Positions 57,043 through 64,000 of a DNA stretch of 64,000 bases are shown here, in pieces. The notes under the pieces were generated by a model, which saw only the letters and a list, made by a program, of their open reading frames with translations, was not told the DNA's origin and did no database searches. Both the position numbers and the translations under genes were made by a program. Within the stretch, counting starts at the first letter, position 1, and each line of letters starts with the position of its first letter. Source of the DNA: Acidobacteriota bacterium (GTDB lineage: Bacteria; Acidobacteriota; Polarisedimenticolia; Polarisedimenticolales; Polarisedimenticolaceae); assembly GCA_029861955.1 (NCBI GenBank), contig JAOTYK010000004.1:1-64000 (forward strand). Direction: 5' to 3'.

Positions 57043-58848
57043 GAAGATCTCCCCGCCGAGGCGGGCCAGGTCGGGGTCGCTGTGAATCAACCGATCGATC
57101 ACCGGCTCATCCGACGAGTCCGCCGCACGATAGAGGGCATCGAACCACTGCACACGGAGGTTCCGACTACCTGCCGCCAACGCGGCGGCGATGTGGTGCG
57201 CGCCGTCCTCGTAGTTGCCGACAGACGTCAACAACAACCCCATTCGCTCTGACGTGAACCGCTCTTCCCCACCCTCGACCGGCCACACCCGGGGTCGCTT
57301 CGGTGGGCGAAATCCCGGATTCCAGGTCTCCGGTCGCTGCCAATCGATCCGATAACGTTCGAGTGTCGAGGTGGGAACCGACCCCATACGCACGAAGACA
57401 ACGTGACGAGGATCGACGTAGACGGCAACCCAGTCGGGAGACTTCTCGAGGGCCTGAAACAGCCCCGGACGATCGACCGGGTCCCGCACAAGCACCGTGC
57501 CGATCCCGTGACGGGACGCGAATGGGTCCAGGCCCGCGCCGGTCTCGATCATGGGCAAGATCGAGGACAAGACGGACTCGCCGTAGACCTCCAGTCGTCC
57601 GTCGACAAGCACCTCGCCGGACCCTCCGATATGGGCCAGGTAACCGCCGTCCCCCAGACCGTGAACGATCGGGCGCGGCAGCTTGGCCTGCTCGATGAAC
57701 GACCAGGCCTCGATGGGGAAACGGCGATCGCTGATACCGACACCAAACTGCTTATCGCTGTGATTCCGTCGCGCCCACTCACCGCTGACGATCAGCGGAG
57801 CACCGATCAAGAGCGCCAGCCAACAGACCGTCGTCACGACGCGATCGACGCGTCGACGACGCCCTTCTGACGCCGTCGCTTCCCATGCCGCCACGTTGGC
57901 CACCGTGACGAAACCGGCGACCCAACCGAAGAGCGCGACATTGCGAACGGCCTGCAAGCCGAGATAGAGGAAGACGACCCACAGCCCGATGCGAAACAGC
58001 GACCGTCGCCACGGTACGAGGGCGAATGATGCGGCGGAGACCCCCACACAGAGCAGGAACCCGATCGTCCGCGGGTCAGCACGAAACCAGAGTTCGGAGA
58101 GGGGTCCGTGGAACTCGCCGATGACACGGTCGAGGTAATGGCCCGACCGAATCTGTGACCAGAGCTGGAAAGGGAACGCCGCGCCCCTGAATCCGTAGGG
58201 TGTGGCCAGCAGGGCCAGCCAGGAAAGAACGGCGATGACGAGACCCCGACGATCCCAACGTCCTTCGCGCCGGGTGGTCACGACGTGGAGTGTCTGCACG
58301 ATCGGGCCCAGGATGGCCAGTGTGTGAAGGTTGCACCAGAGGATCTGGATCGGCACGAGCCAGCCGGACCGCCGATCGCCTGCGGCCTCCCCGCTGCGAA
58401 GGAGCCACACGGTCAGCCCGAGAAGAACAAACGTCGCCAGCTCCGGACGGATCGTCAATCGATCGTGGACCGCCAGCAGCAGGACGAGCGCACCCAACCC
58501 GCGGGCCGCGGCCGATGTCGTCGCCCCGGCCGCACGCAACCAGAGCCATGCCGCAGCCAGGACCGCCAGTAGCTTCGCCACGATCAGCCCGTGGACACCG
58601 GCGACCCGGTAGATCAGTTCGAGCACGACGCAGTAAAGCCAGCGAAGCTCGATCCACGGTCTGCCCGGAAACGCGTAACTGAATGGATCGTGCGTCGGAA
58701 GACCGTGATCCAGGATCCAGCGACCGGCGGCCAGTTGCCACCACACGTCGTACGCGATAAGGCGATGGGTCGCGACCAGGGCCAGCAACCCGAGACCGGC
58801 CAACCATGCGTGGCGCCGGAGACTAGCGCTGAACGCGGACAACGTCAT
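56782..58848 (-). CDS. Polytopic membrane protein, GT-C-like with C-terminal soluble domain
   Basis: A 688-residue protein with about ten membrane helices in the first 360 residues. An early loop has YDVWWQLAAGRWILDHGLPTHDPFSY, summarised by its WWQLAAGRW and PTHDPF parts, followed by IELRWLY; this acidic/aromatic loop recalls GT-C glycosyltransferases. A soluble domain (about 390-505) has GDGGYLAHIGGSGEVLVDGR. The C-terminal 170 residues look TPR-like (LLLTSVGNYEDGAHHIAAAL, ALAFFDAAFDVQLGG). The donor and acceptor are unknown. Its last 261 bases overlap the sigma-54 activator gene, and its start overlaps the HNH gene by 26 bases. Confidence 0.7.
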   Translation of the reverse strand: MTLSAFSASLRRHAWLAGLGLLALVATHRLIAYDVWWQLAAGRWILDHGLPTHDPFSYAFPGRPWIELRWLYCVVLELIYRVAGVHGLIVAKLLAVLAAAWLWLRAAGATTSAAARGLGALVLLLAVHDRLTIRPELATFVLLGLTVWLLRSGEAAGDRRSGWLVPIQILWCNLHTLAILGPIVQTLHVVTTRREGRWDRRGLVIAVLSWLALLATPYGFRGAAFPFQLWSQIRSGHYLDRVIGEFHGPLSELWFRADPRTIGFLLCVGVSAASFALVPWRRSLFRIGLWVVFLYLGLQAVRNVALFGWVAGFVTVANVAAWEATASEGRRRRVDRVVTTVCWLALLIGAPLIVSGEWARRNHSDKQFGVGISDRRFPIEAWSFIEQAKLPRPIVHGLGDGGYLAHIGGSGEVLVDGRLEVYGESVLSSILPMIETGAGLDPFASRHGIGTVLVRDPVDRPGLFQALEKSPDWVAVYVDPRHVVFVRMGSVPTSTLERYRIDWQRPETWNPGFRPPKRPRVWPVEGGEERFTSERMGLLLTSVGNYEDGAHHIAAALAAGSRNLRVQWFDALYRAADSSDEPVIDRLIHSDPDLARLGGEIFLRRDRPRVALAFFDAAFDVQLGGTLYLERAAVAALAAGDVDACRGRLELWRRMEPHSLRLRRMEEALQRFGGAGMATDPDDPHPSI

Positions 58849-59437
58849 CGGCGAGTTCGACGTTCCAGTAGGCTTCGTCGAGGAACGTCCGCCACTCCTC
58901 GGGGCAGGGCCCCAACCACATGGTTCGGAGCAGAGGGATACCGGCCGGCTTTCGCGGACGTCGGATCATCTTCATCCTGGCCTCGACGGGGGTGCGTGCA
59001 CCCTTGCGGGTGTTGCACTCGATACAGGCACAGACGACGTTCTCCCAGCAGGACTTTCCACCGCGCGACGTCGGGATCACATGATCGAGATTCAGCTGCC
59101 GCTGTACAAACACCTTCCCACAATACTGACAACGATTCCGATCGCGGTAGAAGATGTTCCGTCGAGTGAAGCGCACCTCGCGACTTGGTAGTCGATCGTA
59201 GTGCACGAGCTGGATTACCTGGGGAATGAGGATCCGACGGCGGGGCGTTCGGATGACGGGATCGTTGATCCGTGGAACCAGATCGCACCAGTCGTCGAAA
59301 TCGTAGCTGACGAACTCCTGAGACACCGCGCGGGCCCGACCGGAATAGAACAGGCGAAACGCGCGACGCAGCCCTGTGACCTGCACCGCTTGGTACAACG
59401 AGTTGAGCACGAGAACTGCACCGGCGTGTTGGGCCAC
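58823..59437 (-). CDS. HNH endonuclease family protein
   Basis: A 204-residue protein with a C-terminal HNH module: zinc-binding RCQYCGK and CACIECNTRKG, and the catalytic LDHVIPTSRGG with the NVV loop between. The N-terminal 85 residues (LNSLYQAVQVTGLRRAFRLF, YDFDDWCDLVPRIND) are typical of stand-alone chromosomal HNH proteins found in many phyla, whose cellular role is unclear. The GTG start follows a weak site. It is not beside phage or restriction genes, so a housekeeping nuclease is more likely than a homing or toxin enzyme. Confidence 0.9.
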   Translation of the reverse strand: MAQHAGAVLVLNSLYQAVQVTGLRRAFRLFYSGRARAVSQEFVSYDFDDWCDLVPRINDPVIRTPRRRILIPQVIQLVHYDRLPSREVRFTRRNIFYRDRNRCQYCGKVFVQRQLNLDHVIPTSRGGKSCWENVVCACIECNTRKGARTPVEARMKMIRRPRKPAGIPLLRTMWLGPCPEEWRTFLDEAYWNVELADDVVRVQR

Positions 59438-59462
59438 GGCTTCGTCCTTGCATGAGGCCCTC

Positions 59463-60551
59463 TCAGCGGGCCAATCGTACGAGCTCTTCGATCAGCGCGG
59501 GATAAGCCAACCCCGACGCCTCCCACAGTTTGGGAAACATACTGATCGGGGTGAATCCCGGCAAGGTGTTCACCTCGTTGACCCAGAGATGCCCGAAATC
59601 GGGTTCAACCAGAAAGTCGACACGAGCATACCCCGTCAGCCCAAGGACTCGATAGGCCCGAATGGCGGCGTCACGCAGACGGCTCGCGACCTCGACCGGA
59701 AGGTCGGCCGGGATATCCAGCCGGGAGTCCCCGCTCTCGTACTTGGCCTCGTAGTCATAGAAGGCGGCCGATGCATGGATCTCGCCGATGGCATCGGCGC
59801 AACGCGGCGTCTCGTTGCCGAGGACCGCACACTCGATCTCTCGTGCGGTCAGCCCCAGCTCGACCAGGATCTTGTCGTCAAATGACGCCGCGTAACGAAG
59901 GGCGTCGTCCAACTCGGAAGCGTGCTCGACCTTGCGGATGCCGATGGAGGAACCGCCACAGGCCGGCTTGACGAACCACGGCGCAGGTAGACGGCTCGTG
60001 ACTCGCCTTATAGCTTCGGCGTCGATCTCGTCGGCACGCAGCTCGACCCAGGGACCCACGTCCAACCCGGCGGACTCGAACAACCGTCGGGCGATCGCCT
60101 TGTCCATGCCGACGGCGGAACCCAGAAGCCCGGACCCGACACAGCGGATGCCACACCAATCCAGCATCCCCTGGAGACGACCGTCCTCCCCTCCCCAGCC
60201 GTGGATCAACGGAAAGACGACGTCCAACTCGATGACGCTCTGCGCGCCGCGGTCGTCGATGAGTCGGACGGGATCCCCCTCACTTCCGGGGGCGAAGACC
60301 AGCCGCGAGTCGTCGGCGGCGGAGGTCGCCTGTCGATCGTCACTCTCGAGGATCTCCATCGATCGCTGTGGAGAGAGCCAGCACCCCTCCGCAGTCACCG
60401 CCAGCGGGAACCATTCAAGAGACGTCTGCCGGAGAGCCGCGGCGACACCTCGAGCCGAGACGAGGGAGACCTCATGTTCGTTGGAGGGCCCACCGAACAG
60501 CAACCCGACGCGTCCGACCCGGCCGGGAGTTCCCCGCCTGGCTATCGACAT
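59463..60551 (-). CDS. ddl: D-alanine--D-alanine ligase
   Basis: A 362-residue ATP-grasp enzyme making D-Ala-D-Ala for peptidoglycan. Motifs are VGLLFGGPSNEHEVSLVSARG at the N-terminus (key GGPSNEHEVS), HGWGGEDGRLQGMLDWCGI, PWFVKPACGGSSIGI, VDFLVEPDFGHLWVNEVNTLPGFTPISMFP, given here for its metal-binding ExN in VNEVNTLPG. Length is normal. A GAGGG site precedes the ATG. It follows the TlpA-like gene by 26 bases and may share its transcript. The vancomycin-type D-Ala-D-Lac specificity cannot be judged by eye. Confidence 0.95.
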   Translation of the reverse strand: MSIARRGTPGRVGRVGLLFGGPSNEHEVSLVSARGVAAALRQTSLEWFPLAVTAEGCWLSPQRSMEILESDDRQATSAADDSRLVFAPGSEGDPVRLIDDRGAQSVIELDVVFPLIHGWGGEDGRLQGMLDWCGIRCVGSGLLGSAVGMDKAIARRLFESAGLDVGPWVELRADEIDAEAIRRVTSRLPAPWFVKPACGGSSIGIRKVEHASELDDALRYAASFDDKILVELGLTAREIECAVLGNETPRCADAIGEIHASAAFYDYEAKYESGDSRLDIPADLPVEVASRLRDAAIRAYRVLGLTGYARVDFLVEPDFGHLWVNEVNTLPGFTPISMFPKLWEASGLAYPALIEELVRLAR

Positions 60552-60577
60552 GCAGCATCCCTCACGACGATCAGAGC

Positions 60578-61072
60578 TTAGCGATCCGACAGTAGTGAGC
60601 GTAACACCGAAACCGTCTCGTCCGACAGCCGAGTCGAACGGTGGATTTCCTTGCCGTCCGCATCGAAGACGATATGGGTCGGCAGGTCGTCGGCAGAAAG
60701 CCGGGTTGAGGCGACGCCCTCTTCATCGAACACGAGTCGACCGGGGACGTTCTCGCGATCGGCAAACTGTTTGAGGCGCTCCATGTCGTGACGATCCTGC
60801 ACGGCGATCACCACCAGTCGGTAGCCGCGCTCCTGCCACCGGGCATGGAGGTCCGAGAGCGCGTCGAGCTCGTCGACGCAGTGGGGACACCAGGTTGCGA
60901 AGAACACCACGTGGAGCGCCGCCGACCCGTGACGAATCTCCTGTGTCTTGCCCGTGACGGGATCCGGGAGCGAGATCGACACGCCGTCTTCGGCGAACAC
61001 GACGCCTACGCTCAACAGCGCCAACGCGAGAACGGTGAGTCCCGTACCTCGAACGAAGCGACCTACATCCAT
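60578..61072 (-). CDS. Secreted TlpA/ResA-like thioredoxin-fold protein
   Basis: A 164-residue exported protein (signal peptide ending near VVFAEDG). The thioredoxin fold has FFATWCPHCVDELDAL with a CPHC active site, followed by the cis-Pro region LPTHIVFDADGKE. CPHC is typical of periplasmic oxidoreductases. It overlaps the upstream CcdA/DsbD-like gene by 10 bases, so it is very probably the periplasmic electron acceptor of that membrane protein. Confidence 0.88.
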   Translation of the reverse strand: MDVGRFVRGTGLTVLALALLSVGVVFAEDGVSISLPDPVTGKTQEIRHGSAALHVVFFATWCPHCVDELDALSDLHARWQERGYRLVVIAVQDRHDMERLKQFADRENVPGRLVFDEEGVASTRLSADDLPTHIVFDADGKEIHRSTRLSDETVSVLRSLLSDR

Positions 61073-61806
61073 AGTCGCACCGCCTTGTAGAAGAAGAAGG
61101 CCGCCGCGGCCAACATCCCCACGGCAAACAGCATCTTGACTCGGTCCATCCAGACACCGGCTTTCGGTAGCCCGGCGAGAAGACCGGAAAAGATGCCCAG
61201 CAACATCAGGAGCGTGCTGAGTCCGACGGCGAAGACCAGGAGCAGTGTCCCGCCCCAGAGAACGTTGCGGGTCTGCCCGACGTAGAGCAGCAGAACGAAG
61301 AGCACCGGTGCCGTACAGGGCGCCGCGACAAAACCCGCAGCCGCCCCCATCATCAGTGCACCGCCGAAGCCGCCACGCTGCACACCGCTACTCTGTGTGC
61401 GCGCCGCCAGGCCCGGCACGGGGATGTTGATCTTGCCGATCATCGCCAGGGCAAAGACGGCGATCAGGATTGCCACCGACGCGTAGATCCACGGCGATTG
61501 CGTCCACTTGCCGAACGTCTTGCCGAGTAGTGCCGCCGCCATTCCCAGCGCGGCGTAGATCAACGCCATGCCGGCGACGTAGAACATCGACAACGAAAAC
61601 GCTCGTCGGCGATCGCCGCCGGAGGCGCCACCGATGAACGTCACGGTCACCGGAATCATCGGGTAGACGCAGGGCGTGAAACTTGTCAGGACCCCGGCCG
61701 CGTAGACGACGAGGAGCGACCCCGCCGAGCCGGTCTTCAGTTGCGCGTTCAGCGTTTCGCCGAGCGCGTAACCCCACGACTCGATCAGCTCAAGGAAACC
61801 AGCCAC
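61063..61806 (-). CDS. CcdA/DsbD-type membrane thiol electron carrier
   Basis: A 247-residue protein with eight membrane helices and the two conserved cysteines in SFTPCVYPMIPVT and AAPCTAPVL, as in the transmembrane core of DsbD and CcdA. It carries electrons from cytoplasmic thioredoxin to periplasmic thiol proteins. The periplasmic alpha and gamma domains of DsbD are absent; separate genes on either side (TlpA-like, trxA) could supply those steps. The GTG at 61806 is chosen because the longer frame runs into trxA. Confidence 0.88.
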   Translation of the reverse strand: MAGFLELIESWGYALGETLNAQLKTGSAGSLLVVYAAGVLTSFTPCVYPMIPVTVTFIGGASGGDRRRAFSLSMFYVAGMALIYAALGMAAALLGKTFGKWTQSPWIYASVAILIAVFALAMIGKINIPVPGLAARTQSSGVQRGGFGGALMMGAAAGFVAAPCTAPVLFVLLLYVGQTRNVLWGGTLLLVFAVGLSTLLMLLGIFSGLLAGLPKAGVWMDRVKMLFAVGMLAAAAFFFYKAVRLWM

Positions 61807-61825
61807 TACGCTACACCTGCCCGGA

Positions 61826-62149
61826 TCAGAGGACCCGATCGACCTTGTCGGAGAGCGATTGCTTGGAGTGCAGCCCGACCATCTGGTCCTTGACCTGGCC
61901 ACCCTGGAACAAGATCAAGGTGGGGACGGACATCACGCCAAACTTGGCGGCGGTGTTGGGAGCCTTATCGACATCGACCTTGCCGATCTTCACTCGGCCT
62001 TCGTAGTCGCCGGCCAGCTCGTCGACGATGGGTTCGAGCTTCTTGCAGGGCCCACACCAGGTTGCGGAAAAGTCGACCAGAACCGGTTGATCGGCCTGCA
62101 TGACCTCGTTGTCAAAATTGCTGTCGTTTAGTTCGACGACCTGACTCAT
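61826..62149 (-). CDS. trxA: Thioredoxin
   Basis: A 107-residue cytoplasmic thioredoxin with FSATWCGPCKKLEPIVDELA (active site WCGPC) and the cis-Pro loop FGVMSVPTLILF. The ATG at 62149 has AGGAG seven bases upstream; an upstream ATG nine codons earlier is unlikely. It is 19 bases before the CcdA/DsbD-like gene and is likely its electron donor. Confidence 0.96.
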   Translation of the reverse strand: MSQVVELNDSNFDNEVMQADQPVLVDFSATWCGPCKKLEPIVDELAGDYEGRVKIGKVDVDKAPNTAAKFGVMSVPTLILFQGGQVKDQMVGLHSKQSLSDKVDRVL

Positions 62150-62245
62150 CGTATCTCCTACTGCGTTGTCGTTCATCGTTTGCGTCGGTTTGCCGGAGGG
62201 CTCTCCGACGAGATTCAGCGTAGCACGTTCCCTGGAATTACCGCG

Positions 62246-62884
62246 CTAGAGCTCGTTGACGGAGGGATTGAGGACCTCGGCCTCGACCAGCTGCAACGTA
62301 CGGATGGGACCAAACAGATTGCCCCGGACACGCATCCGCCTTCCGCGCATCTCCGTGTCGGTCAGGAGACCACGAAACCGTTCGTCATCCAGGCTGATGT
62401 TCCATTCCGTTCCGTCATCGGTCACGAGAGTGTTGAGGTGTGCGTGATTCTTGCACCGACGCTGCTGCTCGTACGTCCTGCCGGCCTTCTCGCAGATCGG
62501 ATCAACCACGGTGACCGTGCCCGACACCGCACGCACGCTGCGGAACGAGAGCCACTCACCGTCGCGCAGACTGGGGATCACCAGAACCGCCAGCAATAAC
62601 GACGCTGCAACGGCGGCCACGAACGGACGCTGGAACCACGACGACGAGAGTCGTCCGGGAGTCGCGTTCTCGATCACGCCACGAACCCGCGACTCGAGCC
62701 CGACCGGTGTTGCGGTGGGCTGCAATCGTTTCTTGAGGGTGGCCAACATCGTGGCCTCGAACTCAAGCGTGAGACCGCAGGGCGGACACGCGTCGGCGTG
62801 CTCGAGGAGCGCCTCCTCGCGCTCAGACGAGAGCTCGTTCTGCTGGAAGTGGTACAGCCACTCTTTGAAATTCTTGCAGTTCAT
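62246..62884 (-). CDS. Membrane anti-sigma factor with zinc-finger (zf-HC2) domain
   Basis: A 212-residue protein. The N-terminal anti-sigma domain has H-x3-C-x2-C as HADACPPC (His29, Cys33, Cys36) and an extra Cys3. One membrane helix (about 87-105, AAVAASLLLAVLVIPSL) leads to an extracytoplasmic domain of about 105 residues with VSGTVTVVDPICEKAGRTYEQQ and further Cys (RRCKNHAHL), then a small beta domain with FRGLLTDTEMRGRRMRVRG. It follows the ECF gene by 25 bases and should hold that factor at the membrane. Confidence 0.85.
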   Translation of the reverse strand: MNCKNFKEWLYHFQQNELSSEREEALLEHADACPPCGLTLEFEATMLATLKKRLQPTATPVGLESRVRGVIENATPGRLSSSWFQRPFVAAVAASLLLAVLVIPSLRDGEWLSFRSVRAVSGTVTVVDPICEKAGRTYEQQRRCKNHAHLNTLVTDDGTEWNISLDDERFRGLLTDTEMRGRRMRVRGNLFGPIRTLQLVEAEVLNPSVNEL

Positions 62885-62909
62885 CGTCTACGGCACCTTT
62901 TCCGCCCTA

Positions 62910-63506
62910 TCACTCCGAAACATCCATGGTGGAGCGGATTATTCCCTTCCGATGGGCGTATTCAAATAGCTTGGCCTGGAGCAGCTTTCGGCCCCGATGC
63001 AGCCGGCTCATGACCGTCCCCAGCGGGATAGACAACGCGTGGGAGATCTCCTTGTAGGACATCTCCTGAACCAGAGCCAGCAGGACGACGGTTCGGTATT
63101 CCTCGGGGATGGCTGCGATCGCCTCCTCCACCTCGCCGTCCAGAACCCCATCCATCACGATCGCTTCCGGCGAGGCCGGCTGACGGTCATGGAGGAACTG
63201 TTTGTCCACCACCTTCTCGTACGCGGTCTCCAGCTTGTCCAACTCGACCTCGTCGGGTCGAACCTTCGCCGCGCGATAGCGATTGATGAACGTGTTGCGC
63301 AGGATCCGAAACAGCCAGGCCTTGACGTGCGTTCCACGCTGGTAGGAGTCGAAGAAGCGATAGGCGCGAAGATAGGTCTCCTGCACCAGGTCCTCGGCGT
63401 CCTTCGGGTTGCGTGTCAGATTGAGGGCCAGATTGAAGAGCGGGTTGAGAAGTGGCAGCGCCACCTCCTCGAACTCAGCCTTTCGGCCGTGCGTCACCTG
63501 TTCCAT
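62910..63506 (-). CDS. ECF RNA polymerase sigma factor
   Basis: A 198-residue sigma factor. Region 2 has [23 protein letters not shown] and [17 protein letters not shown]. Region 4 has [41 protein letters not shown], of which the HTH is [19 protein letters not shown]. It is of the RpoE/SigR-like type often paired with zinc anti-sigma factors of the kind encoded next. It is divergent from larC. A possible promoter with TTGACC lies upstream but its -10 box is poor. Confidence 0.93.
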   Translation of the reverse strand: MEQVTHGRKAEFEEVALPLLNPLFNLALNLTRNPKDAEDLVQETYLRAYRFFDSYQRGTHVKAWLFRILRNTFINRYRAAKVRPDEVELDKLETAYEKVVDKQFLHDRQPASPEAIVMDGVLDGEVEEAIAAIPEEYRTVVLLALVQEMSYKEISHALSIPLGTVMSRLHRGRKLLQAKLFEYAHRKGIIRSTMDVSE

Positions 63507-63617
63507 TCGTTGGCGACCCCTTCTCCCGTCCCCTGGTGGAGGTACGCTACAACGTGCAGCGGAGGACGGTCAAACGCTCTGCTACGATGCGTCCGGGATG
63601 GGACGGGAACAGCGACT

Positions 63618-64000
63618 ATGAGTGCTAAATCCGATCTTCTGTTCGTGGACGGCTCCCAGGGAGCCGCAGGCGACATGTTGCTGGGAGCCCTGGTCGACCT
63701 CGGCGTCTCGACGGCCGGCCTCCGTCGTGCGTTCAAGGAGTTACCCGTCGACGGCTGGACGCTGCGATCGTCTTCGATCGTACGGACCGCCCTTGCGGGA
63801 CGACGCGTCTCGATCGGCGTCAAGGGTCGCCAACCGGGGCGTGGTTGGCGAGACCTGCGACGCATCCTCAAGAAGGCCGGCGGACTCTCCGATGCTGTCC
63901 GCGATCGATCTCTGGATGTCTTTCGTCGACTCCTGGAGGCGGAGGCCGATGTACACGGGAGCAGCTTCGAGAAGGTCCACCTCCATGAAGCCGGCGGTGT
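63618..64000 (+). CDS. larC: Nickel pincer cofactor biosynthesis protein LarC (3' partial)
   Basis: The frame from ATG 63618 runs off the right edge (127 codons seen). It begins MSAKSDLLFVDGSQGAAGDMLLGALVDLGV, of which VDGSQGAAGDMLLGAL is the LarC/DUF111 N-terminal motif, and reaches FEKVHLHEAGG, the conserved HLHE. LarC inserts nickel into the pyridinium dithiolate made by LarB and LarE for lactate racemase-type enzymes. The start lacks a strong Shine-Dalgarno site. larB and larE would be expected further on. Confidence 0.9.
   Translation, partial: MSAKSDLLFVDGSQGAAGDMLLGALVDLGVSTAGLRRAFKELPVDGWTLRSSSIVRTALAGRRVSIGVKGRQPGRGWRDLRRILKKAGGLSDAVRDRSLDVFRRLLEAEADVHGSSFEKVHLHEAGG

Overview
The window is high-GC, densely packed bacterial chromosome (roughly 60 protein genes and one tRNA gene in 64 kb). 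Many same-strand genes share ATGA, GTGA or TAATG stop/start overlaps, and several convergent neighbours overlap at their 3' ends. The gene content points to a Gram-negative-type, probably non-phototrophic, respiratory bacterium. Supporting genes include a bifunctional penicillin-binding protein, D-Ala-D-Ala ligase, TatA, SecG, a type II pseudopilin and many secreted or lipoproteins. An Eph/Pkn-type Ser/Thr kinase, PEGA and beta-propeller proteins, an MglA-like GTPase, SpoIIE phosphatase, several sensor kinases and c-di-GMP enzymes recall Acidobacteriota or deltaproteobacterial lineages. I favour Acidobacteriota, but this is inference from gene style and no marker gene proves it.

Layout. 0-4.2 kb: a GT-C type membrane glycosyltransferase (cut by the window edge), pyruvate kinase and a CPBP membrane protease. 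4.2-9.3 kb (minus strand): a signalling island with SpoIIE-type phosphatase, response regulator, a 66-residue CxxC protein, an MglA-like GTPase fused to GAF and histidine kinase domains, and a PAS protein with a phospho-acceptor-like helix but no kinase domain. 9.5-10.9 kb: an ECF sigma/anti-sigma pair. 10.9-16.3 kb: a coupled operon of a transmembrane Ser/Thr kinase, a TPR/propeller protein and a TPR/PEGA/PDZ protein. 16.4-20 kb: aroB and the Fo half of ATP synthase (atpF, E, B, an AtpI-like protein, AtpZ), with no F1 genes. 20-25.4 kb: a cation/proton antiporter whose gene order matches the membrane arm of Mbh-type complexes, followed by a convergent lone nuoM to 27 kb.

27-30.6 kb: three coupled secreted proteins (a peptidase-like protein, DUF192, a GspG-tailed lipoprotein), secG, tRNA-Leu(GAG) and an orphan pseudopilin. 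30.6-37.1 kb: acetyl-CoA synthetase, class A PBP, HU, a conserved small protein, and queC/queE for 7-deazaguanine synthesis. 37.3-47 kb: c-di-GMP genes (GGDEF, EAL, HD-GYP) around a beta-propeller protein and an S55-like protease. 47-54.2 kb: a ChaN-like protein, tatA, selB, a hybrid histidine kinase and a sigma-70 family factor with a strong promoter and a long structured leader. 54.6-64 kb: rhomboid protease, sigma-54 activator, membrane glycosyltransferase-like protein, HNH endonuclease, ddl, a thiol-redox set (TlpA-like, CcdA/DsbD-like, thioredoxin), a second ECF/anti-sigma pair and the start of larC.

Together the window shows ion-coupled bioenergetics (Fo, Mrp/Mbh-like, NuoM) flanked by heavy signal transduction. 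I saw no insertion sequence, prophage, CRISPR array or defence island. The most unusual items are the GTPase-kinase fusion island, the Mbh-ordered antiporter with a lone nuoM, the structured sigma-factor leader, a hairpin over the start of the diguanylate cyclase, and a CTG start that restores a signal peptide to the S55-like protease.
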